From positions 1 to 64,000 of the forward strand of contig CAMWKZ010000004.1 in NCBI GenBank assembly GCA_947174945.1: DNA of 64,000 nt, read 5' to 3'. Source of the stretch: an uncultured Prevotellaceae bacterium. Lineage in GTDB: Bacteria; Bacteroidota; Bacteroidia; Bacteroidales; Bacteroidaceae. Under the pieces are notes generated by a model. That model was not told the DNA's origin, ran no database searches, and saw nothing but the letters and a program-made list of their open reading frames with translations. The position numbers and the translations under genes were made by a program. Shown here piece after piece: positions 9,319 to 17,614 of the stretch (the stretch's first letter is position 1; each line of letters starts with the position of its first letter).

Positions 9319-10626
9319 TTACTTAATCCCTAATTGCTTCTTCATCCAAGCCTGCCACTCGTCCCACTGCTCCTGATACCAGAAGTGAGCCGTCTGCTGA
9401 TAGACGCTGAGCACCTTTTCACAAGTCAGCGTGTTGTAGGTAGCGTATGCCGTGGTGGGCGGCACCACATCGTCGTTGTAGCCAAACGACACCCACGTGG
9501 GGCACTGGATGCGGCGCACGAAATTCACCCCGTCGTAATACCTTGACGTTTCGACCTCTGCCCTTCTTACGCCCTCATTCTCAACGCTTTTCGTTTTCCC
9601 GTAGAAGTAGTGAGGCCATCCGCAGGCAATGCCCTGAAACGATGCCGTATGGTCGCAGAGAGCCGGATGAACGGCTGCCACGAAGGTGATGCGACCGTCC
9701 AGTGCAGCAGTGGCATAAGAGAGGAAGCCCCCTTGACTGGCCCCCGTCACACCGATAACCCGTCCGTCCCACTCGGGCAGCGAGGCTATGTAGTCGACCG
9801 AGCGCACGCAGCCCACCACTACCCTCTTGTAATAACTCTTGTCGCGGTCGTCCATGCCAAATTCCCAGTAGCAGTTCAGCGCACCGTTCATCAGGTTGTC
9901 GTAGAACTGCTGCGGTTGCGTCACGTCGACCCCGTGGATGCCAATCTCCAGCACAATGGCTTGCGTCGGGGCTGTATAGGTGTCGCCGCTGTAAGGGCGC
10001 ACGCCAGCACCGGGCACGCGGAGCAGGGCGGGATATTTGCCGGGCTTGGCAGGCACGCTCAATATGCCGTAGGTACGCGAGCCCCAACGGATGTTGTTAA
10101 ACGATACTTGATAGACGTTGACCTCCTCCGTCGAGCGGTCAGGCAGCAGTGTGCGCTGGGCAGCAAGCGGTGTCCAGCGAGCCTGCTCCAGCGTTTTCTG
10201 CCAGAACTGGTCAAAGTCCTTCGGCTCTACCGTGGTCGGTCTTAACCGCTCTGGCGAGAAAGCCGCCGTGCATGAGCCTTTATACTCCTTGCCATCCACG
10301 TGCGCCGTCACCGTCAGCCGATAGAAACCGGGCTTGGTCATCTTTCCTTTCCACGTCATCGTACCGTCTTTCAGCACGACGCCTTGCTTCTTTACGTCGG
10401 GGTACATCTCAGGCCCCGCCTCGAAGTCGACCACTGCGCCGTCGACCAGCGTTGACGAGCGCAGGACGCTGACCTTGAACTGAGCCGTCTGCCCTGCCTG
10501 ATAGTTCCAGTCCTGCTTGTCGGGCGTGACGAGCACGTTGATGTTCGTCCCCCGAATCTGTCCCACCACCGGCATGGCCGCCAGCAGCACTAATATTAAT
10601 AATAGGTACGCGCGAGATTTTCTCAT
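9319..10626 (-). CDS. Secreted CE7-like acetyl esterase, probable mannan deacetylase
   Basis: This alpha/beta-hydrolase of the AXE1/CE7 type probably removes acetyl groups from imported mannan or glucomannan fragments. The start at 10626 gives a signal peptide (MRKSRAYLLLILVLLAAMPVVGQ) and 435 residues; the longer frame to 10719 runs through the promoter. An Ig-like N-terminal domain of about 110 residues precedes the esterase domain, which begins at PKDFDQFWQKTL. The nucleophile serine is in GASQGGFLSY, the acid is likely in GYNDDVVPP, and the histidine is in QTAHFWYQ. It is the first gene of the minus mannan operon, so acetylated mannan is a reasonable substrate. Acetylxylan is the alternative. 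Confidence 0.82.
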   Translation of the reverse strand: MRKSRAYLLLILVLLAAMPVVGQIRGTNINVLVTPDKQDWNYQAGQTAQFKVSVLRSSTLVDGAVVDFEAGPEMYPDVKKQGVVLKDGTMTWKGKMTKPGFYRLTVTAHVDGKEYKGSCTAAFSPERLRPTTVEPKDFDQFWQKTLEQARWTPLAAQRTLLPDRSTEEVNVYQVSFNNIRWGSRTYGILSVPAKPGKYPALLRVPGAGVRPYSGDTYTAPTQAIVLEIGIHGVDVTQPQQFYDNLMNGALNCYWEFGMDDRDKSYYKRVVVGCVRSVDYIASLPEWDGRVIGVTGASQGGFLSYATAALDGRITFVAAVHPALCDHTASFQGIACGWPHYFYGKTKSVENEGVRRAEVETSRYYDGVNFVRRIQCPTWVSFGYNDDVVPPTTAYATYNTLTCEKVLSVYQQTAHFWYQEQWDEWQAWMKKQLGIK

Positions 10627-10665
10627 TAATCTTGGGTCTTTAGCTTGTTGTTTGTAATTCGACTG

Positions 10666-10673
10666 CAAAGTTA
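10666..10673 (-). promoter_or_regulatory. -7 box of the mannan catabolic operon
   Basis: The minus strand reads TAACTTTG, fitting TAnnTTTG, 40 bases upstream of the esterase ATG. It would drive the esterase, GH26, GH130, symporter and epimerase genes as one transcript, since their gaps are 54 bases or less. Confidence 0.65.
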
Positions 10674-10805
10674 ACACTATTTCCTGAGAAACTATGATAC
10701 TATCTTTGCGAAGTCGCACATTATCTTGACTGGCTAAGCATTAAAAATACTTAAATACCCCACCTATAGCCAATGCAGGCTTAACAACGGCTAAAACCTC
10801 GTTTT

Positions 10806-10915
10806 GGGAAGGAACGGCTCATACTCGTGGAAAGAACGGTTCAAACCCATGGAAAGAACGGCTCATACTCATGGAAAGAACGGTTCCTTCTGGGGGCACG
10901 CTCCGTTCCTTCCCC
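10806..10915. repeat. 22-bp tandem array closed by an inverted copy
   Basis: Four units of 22 bases start at 10807, 10829, 10851 and 10873, each with GGAA(A/G)GAACGG. A fifth, inverted element follows: CCGTTCCTTCCC at 10903-10914 is the exact reverse complement of GGGAAGGAACGG at 10806-10817. The whole array could fold as one hairpin. It matches the unit type at 4249. It lies about 80 bases upstream of the susC promoter. Confidence 0.9.
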
Positions 10916-10992
10916 ATGAAAGCAATAATGCCGTTTGCAAAAAAGTATCAAGATTAAACAAAAAAAGGCTAATGCTTTTCGGAAAAAACCAT

Positions 10993-11000
10993 TACCTTTG
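10993..11000 (+). promoter_or_regulatory. -7 box of the susC operon
   Basis: TACCTTTG, a full consensus match, lies 60 bases upstream of the susC ATG and predicts a leader of about 50 nucleotides. The upstream -33 region is T-rich but not a clean TTTG. Confidence 0.7.
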
Positions 11001-11059
11001 CAATCGAATAGGCTACAAAGTGAACAACCAATATTTTATTACTAACAAATAAACAACGT

Positions 11060-14000
11060 ATGAATCTAAATTGCAGTAAGAAGACTCTTCTGGCAGGGCT
11101 GTGCTCAATAGTTCTGTTAGGGTATTCGCCTGCCATGTATGCTGGGGGGGGTAATGCCCTATTTGAAGCACAGCAGTCGAAGAAGATTACTGGTACCGTT
11201 AGCGACGCCATGGGGCCTGTTATCGGTGCAAGTGTAGTGATTAAGGGTACGTCAAACGGTGTAGCCACCGACTTTGACGGTAACTTTAGCCTTAATGCCA
11301 GTCAGGGGCAGACGCTTGTTGTCAGCTACATCGGCTACCTGACCAAGGAAGTCAAGGTTGACGGCCGTGGCCGTTATGAAATCACCCTCGAGGAGGACAA
11401 GAAAGTGCTCGACGAAGTAGTAGTTGTAGGTTATGGTACGATGAAGAAGAGCGACATATCTGGCGCTTCGGCCACAGTGGGCGAGAATGCCATCAAGGGT
11501 TCGCTCATCACCTCGCTCGACCAGGCTCTGCAGGGCCACGCCGCTGGTGTCAGCGCCGTGTCAACGTCTGGTGCCCCGGGCTCTGGCACCTCTATCCGTG
11601 TCCGTGGTACCGCCACCATCAATGCCAACGCCGAGCCGCTCTACGTCATCGACGGCGTTATCGTGCAGAGCGGTGGCTTGACGGGTTACGACTACGGTCT
11701 GGGCGACGCACTGGGCAATGGTTCGGTATCGACCATCTCTCCGCTGTCAACCATCGACCCGCAGGACATCGTTAGCATGGAAATCCTGAAGGATGCCTCG
11801 GCAACGGCCATCTATGGTGCTCAGGGTGCCAACGGTGTCGTGCTGATTACCACCAAGCACGGTAAGGCTGGCGAGGCCAAGTTCTCCTACAGCGGCACAC
11901 TGGCCATCAACCGCCAGACCAAGCGCCTCGACATCCTCGACCTGCGCGAGTATGCCGACTACTATAATGAATATGTACGCCTGGGCGAGGCATCGGCCAA
12001 CCCGACCTTCCTCGACAAGTCGCTGCTGGGCAAGGGTACCAACTGGCAGGACGCTGTGTTCCAGACAGCCCTGATGCACCAGCACCAGATTAGCGCACAG
12101 GGTGGTACGGACAAGGTTCGCTACTACACCAGCGCCTCATACATGAACCAAGAGGGTACGATTATCGGCTCCAGCTTCGACCGCCTATCGGCACGCGCCA
12201 ATATCGATGCCGACCTGAAGCCTTGGCTGAAGATGGGTCTTAACGTGGCCTTCTCTGACTCTAACGACGACCTGAAGCTGGCCGACGGTGAGGAGGGTAT
12301 CATCAACTACTCGCTGACAACCACGCCCAACATCCCTATCTACGACATGAACGGCGAATACGCCTCCAGCTCTTACGAAGGCTCCAGCAACCCCAACCCA
12401 ATAGCTATGGCCTTGATGAACACCAACCAGCTGAACCGTCAGAAGCTGAACGGTAACATCTTCTTCGATGTCAAGTTCTACAAAGACCTGACTTGGCACA
12501 CCGAACTGGGCTTCGACCTCGGTTGGAGCAAGGCTGACACCTACCGTCCTATCATCAACCTTTCTACCTACCACCAGAACCAGAACAGCGCTTCAACGCA
12601 GAAGAACTCTAATACGTTCTGGCAGGCCAAGAACTACGTGACGTGGATGCACAACTTTGCAGGCAAGCACAACGTGACGGGTATGGTCGGACAAGAGGCA
12701 TGGGAGTCGAAGTGGGACTACGTGAGCATCAGCAACACCAGCCTGCCTAACGACAACGTTCACAACCCCGCCCTCGGTACTGGTAACCCCAGCGTTGGCG
12801 AAGGATTTGGCGAGGCTTCTATGGTTTCGTTCTTTACGCGCTGGACTTACAGCTACGACGACCGCTACAATGCCACCTACACCTATCGTTACGACGGTAG
12901 CTCAAACTTCGGCCCCAGCAAGCGCTGGGCTGGTTTCCACTCGTTTGCCGCCAGCTGGCGCTTCAATAACGAGCAGTTCCTGAAGGACGTCACATGGCTG
13001 AGCAATGGTAAGCTGCGCATCGGTTGGGGTCAGACAGGTAACTCCAGCATCGGTGCCTACAAATGGGGCGTTGCCTTGAAGCAGCAGACTTCGGCCCTCG
13101 GCTCTGGTAACCGTCCTGCCAACATCGGCAACCCCAGCATCCAGTGGGAGAGCCAGGAGCAGTGGAACGTAGGTCTCGACCTCGGTTTGTTCAACAACCG
13201 CCTCAACCTGACCGTAGACTGGTATCGCAAGGAGTCAAAGGACATGCTGATGCCGCTCCAGTTGCCTGCCTACATGGGTACCAGCGGTAACGGCTCTTCA
13301 GCTCTGGCTGCACCTTCCGGCAACTACGGTACAATCCGCAACACGGGTGTTGAAATCACCCTGAACACTCACCCCATCGTGGGTAAGTTCGAGTGGGATT
13401 CGGAGTTCCAGATTTCATTTAACCGCAACAAGCTGGTTGCCCTGAACGATGGTTCAGGCAACGCCACGCTGAAGGGCTGGGGCCAGTGGGGCGACCAAGA
13501 GCCTCAGGTATCTCAAACGGAGGTAGGCGGTTCGCTGTTCAGCTTCTACGGTTACGTCTGCGACGGCTACTACACCTCCAAGGAGGATATTGAGAACTCG
13601 CCCACGCCTATTCACCCTGCCGTTAACGGCGTTTATGCCAAGAACAACACGGTATGGGTAGGCGACATCAAGTACAAGGACATTAGCGGTCCCGACGGCG
13701 TGCCCGACGGAAAAATTGACGAGTACGACCGTACCAACATCGGCTCTCCGCTGCCCGACTTCACCTTTGGCTGGACCAACACCTTCCGTTACAAAGGCTT
13801 TGACCTGAATATCTTTATCAATGGCTCATACGGCAACAAGGTTGGTAACTACAACAAGTACAAGCTGACCCACATGAACAACACGTGGATTAACCAGCTG
13901 AGCGACGTGCTTGGCGCTACCCGTCTGGAGCCTATCGATGCCAACAAGGACTACTCTGCCGGCTTGGACCGTGGCGATGGTGTGCTCATCTACAACTGGT

Positions 14001-14356
14001 ACGACGACATCACCAACGTGAGAATCGCCAATCCGGGTGCCGCACTGCCTCGTGTTTCTGTTAACGACCCCAACGACAACGACCGCTGGAGCGACCGCTA
14101 CATCGAGGATGCAAGCTACATCCGCCTGAAGAATATCTCGCTGGGATATACCTTCCCCAAGAAGTGGATTCAGAAACTCTCCTTGGAGGCGCTCCGCGTG
14201 AACGTCAACATTCAGAACCTGCTGACCATTACCAAGTATGACGGTTACGACCCTGAGGTCGGAACAAGCACGCAGTCGGCGTTTGTTTCAGGACTTGACA
14301 ACGGTCGTTATCCCTCACCGACAACCTATTCATTTGGCCTTAACGTAACATTCTAA
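11060..14356 (+). CDS. susC: SusC-family TonB-dependent outer-membrane glycan transporter
   Basis: This outer-membrane protein of 1098 residues imports oligosaccharides using energy from TonB-ExbBD. Signal peptide residues run to about 28. A carboxypeptidase-D-like domain follows (ITGTVSDAMGPVIGASVVIKG), then the TonB box region LDEVVVVGYG near residue 120, the plug domain with YVIDGV and ATAIYGAQGANGVVLITTK, and a long beta-barrel ending in an aromatic-rich TYSFGLNVTF terminus. All are typical of SusC. It is the first gene of the plus operon, followed after 13 bases by susD. The enzyme set around it suggests mannan or glucomannan fragments as cargo. Confidence 0.96.
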   Translation: MNLNCSKKTLLAGLCSIVLLGYSPAMYAGGGNALFEAQQSKKITGTVSDAMGPVIGASVVIKGTSNGVATDFDGNFSLNASQGQTLVVSYIGYLTKEVKVDGRGRYEITLEEDKKVLDEVVVVGYGTMKKSDISGASATVGENAIKGSLITSLDQALQGHAAGVSAVSTSGAPGSGTSIRVRGTATINANAEPLYVIDGVIVQSGGLTGYDYGLGDALGNGSVSTISPLSTIDPQDIVSMEILKDASATAIYGAQGANGVVLITTKHGKAGEAKFSYSGTLAINRQTKRLDILDLREYADYYNEYVRLGEASANPTFLDKSLLGKGTNWQDAVFQTALMHQHQISAQGGTDKVRYYTSASYMNQEGTIIGSSFDRLSARANIDADLKPWLKMGLNVAFSDSNDDLKLADGEEGIINYSLTTTPNIPIYDMNGEYASSSYEGSSNPNPIAMALMNTNQLNRQKLNGNIFFDVKFYKDLTWHTELGFDLGWSKADTYRPIINLSTYHQNQNSASTQKNSNTFWQAKNYVTWMHNFAGKHNVTGMVGQEAWESKWDYVSISNTSLPNDNVHNPALGTGNPSVGEGFGEASMVSFFTRWTYSYDDRYNATYTYRYDGSSNFGPSKRWAGFHSFAASWRFNNEQFLKDVTWLSNGKLRIGWGQTGNSSIGAYKWGVALKQQTSALGSGNRPANIGNPSIQWESQEQWNVGLDLGLFNNRLNLTVDWYRKESKDMLMPLQLPAYMGTSGNGSSALAAPSGNYGTIRNTGVEITLNTHPIVGKFEWDSEFQISFNRNKLVALNDGSGNATLKGWGQWGDQEPQVSQTEVGGSLFSFYGYVCDGYYTSKEDIENSPTPIHPAVNGVYAKNNTVWVGDIKYKDISGPDGVPDGKIDEYDRTNIGSPLPDFTFGWTNTFRYKGFDLNIFINGSYGNKVGNYNKYKLTHMNNTWINQLSDVLGATRLEPIDANKDYSAGLDRGDGVLIYNWYDDITNVRIANPGAALPRVSVNDPNDNDRWSDRYIEDASYIRLKNISLGYTFPKKWIQKLSLEALRVNVNIQNLLTITKYDGYDPEVGTSTQSAFVSGLDNGRYPSPTTYSFGLNVTF

Positions 14357-14369
14357 ACACAGAAGCATT

Positions 14370-16175
14370 ATGAAATTCATGAATATAAAAACCATTGCAC
14401 TCGTTGCGGTTGCCGGCTTCGGACTTACCTCTTGTGAGGACTTCCTTAACAAGCCGACCATAGACAACTACAATGCGAACAACTACTATAGCTCTGACGT
14501 AGAGTGTCTTTCAGGTACGTCTTACCTGTATAGCTCACCTTGGAGTGACTTCACCCGCCCCTGTATCAAGGTCGGCGAGATTCTGTCAGGCAACTACTAT
14601 CCCGGCACGAACCCCTATCTTGACTTTACCGTCAACGGTTCTGACCCTGACATAGGCTCAATGTCCAACTCTCTTTGGTCAGTAATAGCCCACTGTAACA
14701 CTGTTTACAACTACATCAAGGAATCTGACGGTCCGTCGCAGGCTGCCAAGAACCAGACAATGGGCGAGTGCCTGACGTGGAAGGCCGTGGCTTACTTCTT
14801 CTTGGTTCGCGCCTTTGGTGAAGTCCCCATTATCCACGACAACAGTGAAGAACTGTCTTCAGGCTCCTACTCTACCGTGGTTAAGGTGAAGAAGGCCGAT
14901 ATTTACGAGTACATTATCATGACGCTGGAGAAAGCCATCGAAATACTGCCCGAGACTCCTATGCAGGCTGGCCGTATTGACAAGGCTGGTGCTGAGGGCT
15001 TGCTGGCAAAGGTATATCTGACCAAGGCTGGCGTTACCGGCACTATCAACACCGAGGACTTAACCAAGGCTGCAGAGTATGCCCGCCTGTGCTTGGCTCA
15101 CACCAACCACGGCCTGATGGAAAAGTATTCTGATGTCTTCCGTCTGGCTAACAACGTTAATCCTGAGTGCCTGATTTCTTGGCGCTGGAACTCTAACAAC
15201 AACCAGTGGACAGACCAGAGCTTCATGCAGAGCGACTACGCTCCTAAGGGCTTCAGCGAGAACGGTGACACATGGGGACAGTGGGCTGGTATGAGCACTG
15301 ACCTTCAGGAGGCTTTCGGCATCAAGGTGCTGGAGCAGGTTCCCGATGTATGGCTCAATAACCGCGACTCTCGCCTGAAGGCCACCATGATGCTGCCTGG
15401 TTATGTCTATGAGTACTTCTGGACGGACAAGGGAGGATTCGACGTATTAAAGTTCATCTACGACGACCAGTACAATCCCTCCGTTGAGATTGACGGCGAC
15501 ACCAAGAAGCCTTGGTTGGTATCCCCCACCGGTGCATGGCCTGTTAAGCACCTCTTTGGTGACAATGCCGACCACACCGCTGGTGTTGGCTACCCCGCAG
15601 GACGTATGGCCAACAGCTTGGCCACCCCACTGCTGCGTATATCTGACGTGATGCTGATTTTGGCTGAGGCCAAGGTTATCCTGAGCAATCCCAACAGCCC
15701 GCAGGCTGCTTCTACAACTGACACGGAGGCTTTGGATGCTATCAATGCTGTTCGTGAGCGTGCCGGCATCAACCCGCTGACCTCTGTTTCCTTCGATGAC
15801 ATCTGGAAGGAGCGCCGTCTGGAGCTGGCCTTCGAGGGCGACCGTTGGTACGACTTTGTACGCGTCAGCTACTACAACCCCGACTTCTGCGTTGCAGACC
15901 TCAAGGCTCAGAAGCGTAACTGCATTGGAAACGGTGCGCTGAACAAGATTTATGAGAACTATTACAAGACTGGCGACTGGGTAGTGCCTGAGGGAACAGA
16001 GTACGACAACAAGACTCCTGCCCCTGTGGTAGAGGCACTGATGTCGGAGGATGCAGACTCTCACAAGAAATACTTTGCACTGCCTATGACAGCCCGCGAC
16101 GTGGTGTTCAACCCGAACATTGCTTCTGGTGCAGAAGCACAGCACGTTGACGTGCGTAGTACCTATAGTTACTAA
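14370..16175 (+). CDS. susD: SusD-family surface glycan-binding lipoprotein
   Basis: This 601-residue lipoprotein forms the lid over SusC and captures glycans at the cell surface. The lipobox is LTSCEDF, with the cysteine at about residue 23. The TPR-rich SusD fold shows in GECLTWKAVAYFFLVRAFGEVP, in AKVYLTKAG, and in the C-terminal signature LAEAKVIL followed by INAVRERAG and WKERRLELAFEGDRWYDFVR. Translation may start at this ATG or three codons on. It lies directly behind susC and ahead of two further glycan-binding lipoproteins. The length is at the long end for SusD proteins. Confidence 0.95.
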   Translation: MKFMNIKTIALVAVAGFGLTSCEDFLNKPTIDNYNANNYYSSDVECLSGTSYLYSSPWSDFTRPCIKVGEILSGNYYPGTNPYLDFTVNGSDPDIGSMSNSLWSVIAHCNTVYNYIKESDGPSQAAKNQTMGECLTWKAVAYFFLVRAFGEVPIIHDNSEELSSGSYSTVVKVKKADIYEYIIMTLEKAIEILPETPMQAGRIDKAGAEGLLAKVYLTKAGVTGTINTEDLTKAAEYARLCLAHTNHGLMEKYSDVFRLANNVNPECLISWRWNSNNNQWTDQSFMQSDYAPKGFSENGDTWGQWAGMSTDLQEAFGIKVLEQVPDVWLNNRDSRLKATMMLPGYVYEYFWTDKGGFDVLKFIYDDQYNPSVEIDGDTKKPWLVSPTGAWPVKHLFGDNADHTAGVGYPAGRMANSLATPLLRISDVMLILAEAKVILSNPNSPQAASTTDTEALDAINAVRERAGINPLTSVSFDDIWKERRLELAFEGDRWYDFVRVSYYNPDFCVADLKAQKRNCIGNGALNKIYENYYKTGDWVVPEGTEYDNKTPAPVVEALMSEDADSHKKYFALPMTARDVVFNPNIASGAEAQHVDVRSTYSY

Positions 16176-16195
16176 ACTCCTAACATTATTAAGAT

Positions 16196-17605
16196 ATGAA
16201 TATCATTAATCATTATACAAAAGGTCTGCTGTTGGCAGTAGCTGCCCTCAGCACCGTGGCACTTACCTCTTGTAAGGACCAGCCCGACAAGTACGAGGCT
16301 ACAAGCGGTACGCCCACCATCAAGTACATCCGTTGTATGTCTTCCGAGATTCACAACTGGGATGACGACCCTGATACGCAGTACACTGACGGACAGCTGG
16401 TGACCAGTGCCAATCCGGGTAGTTCGCTGGCTATCATCGGTGACAACCTGCGCAGCATCAATGAAATCTGGTTCAACGACCAGAAGGCTACGCTCAACCA
16501 GAGCACCATTACAGACAATGCCTTGTTCGTATCCGTTCCGGGCAACGTGCCGGCTGAAGTGTCTGACAAGATTTACTTCATAACCACCAGCAAGGACACC
16601 GTAACCTACGATTTCAAGGTTATTATCTCTGCTCCGCTTATCACTTCCATGCCTAACGAATATGCACTGGCTGGAACAGAGCTGACGCTGAGGGGTAACT
16701 ACTTCATCGACGACCCCAACGTACCTCTGACCATTTCGTTCCAAGGTGCCGATGGAGAGTTGATTCCTGCTAAGATTACTGGCATAGCTGAGGACTTCTC
16801 TACTGTCAACATCATAGTTCCAGACGATGCTGCCGCAGGGCCCATCGTTGCCACTTCGGTATATGGCACCTCTAAGAGTGCTTTCTGGTACAAAGACACC
16901 CGCGGTATGCTGTTCGACTTCGACACACCTAACGGTATCTCTGACGTTGTGCTGGATATGCACGCTTGGAATGGCCATGAAAAGACCATCGACGACGGTA
17001 CAGGTATTTCAGGCAACTACTGGCAGTTCGGTACCGCAACCACTACAGCAAGCGGCGACAAAGACGGAGGCTGGCCCGACGAGGGAGTCCACTCGTTTGC
17101 CTACTGGCCCGGTAACTGGGAGTCTCCCGAGACCTTTAAGGAATATCCCCGTCTCTACGACTTGGTGGATATGTCTGACTGGCAGAACATGACTATGAAG
17201 TTCGAGATGTGCATTCCTGCCTCTAACCCATGGAAGGGCGGTGCCATGCAAATCGTCTTCGCTGGTACGGACAAGACCACATACGGTGGCGGTGGTGTCG
17301 ACGCATACGGTAACACTATCCATGTGCAAGACAATGCCTACCTGAATGACAAGTCTGTGCCTCGCGCCCTCTATCGTCCTTGGACCACTACTGGCAGCTA
17401 CGATACCGATGGCAAATGGGTTACCGTATCTCTCCCACTGGCAGCTATGTTCGTCTACAGCTATGACGGAACCCTTTGTGGCTCTCAACTGAGCAAGGAT
17501 TCGTTTGCCAGCATCTGGATGGCTATCTATGGCGGTGGTGTTGAAGGCGAAGACTGTCAGCCCATCATCAAGATTGACAACATTCGTATTGTTCCCAATA
17601 AATAA
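16196..17605 (+). CDS. Surface glycan-binding lipoprotein with IPT/TIG domains (SusE/SGBP position)
   Basis: This 469-residue lipoprotein (lipobox ALTSCKDQ) follows susD, the usual place for a surface glycan-binding protein. The N-terminal half has Ig-like IPT/TIG character: GSSLAIIGDNLRSINEIWFND near residue 80 and a second module starting PLITSMPNEYALAGTELTLRGNYF, seen here as ALAGTELTLRG. The C-terminal half, from about residue 235, is aromatic-rich (FDFDTPNG, SFAYWPGNW, YRPWTTTGSY). It resembles the glycan-binding C-domain found in mannan- and xyloglucan-locus SGBPs. No catalytic motif is visible. Ligand specificity is inferred from the locus. Confidence 0.8.
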   Translation: MNIINHYTKGLLLAVAALSTVALTSCKDQPDKYEATSGTPTIKYIRCMSSEIHNWDDDPDTQYTDGQLVTSANPGSSLAIIGDNLRSINEIWFNDQKATLNQSTITDNALFVSVPGNVPAEVSDKIYFITTSKDTVTYDFKVIISAPLITSMPNEYALAGTELTLRGNYFIDDPNVPLTISFQGADGELIPAKITGIAEDFSTVNIIVPDDAAAGPIVATSVYGTSKSAFWYKDTRGMLFDFDTPNGISDVVLDMHAWNGHEKTIDDGTGISGNYWQFGTATTTASGDKDGGWPDEGVHSFAYWPGNWESPETFKEYPRLYDLVDMSDWQNMTMKFEMCIPASNPWKGGAMQIVFAGTDKTTYGGGGVDAYGNTIHVQDNAYLNDKSVPRALYRPWTTTGSYDTDGKWVTVSLPLAAMFVYSYDGTLCGSQLSKDSFASIWMAIYGGGVEGEDCQPIIKIDNIRIVPNK

Positions 17606-17614
17606 TATAAGCGT

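Larger units (their letters stand above)
10627..11059. other. Divergent intergenic region of the mannan locus
   Basis: This 433-base gap separates the two mannan operons. It holds the leftward promoter box at 10666, a 22-bp tandem array at 10806-10915 and the susC promoter box at 10993. A further plus-strand TATCTTTG at 10701-10708 matches the -7 consensus but is about 350 bases from susC. I see no open frame that looks real and no regulator gene. Confidence 0.7.
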
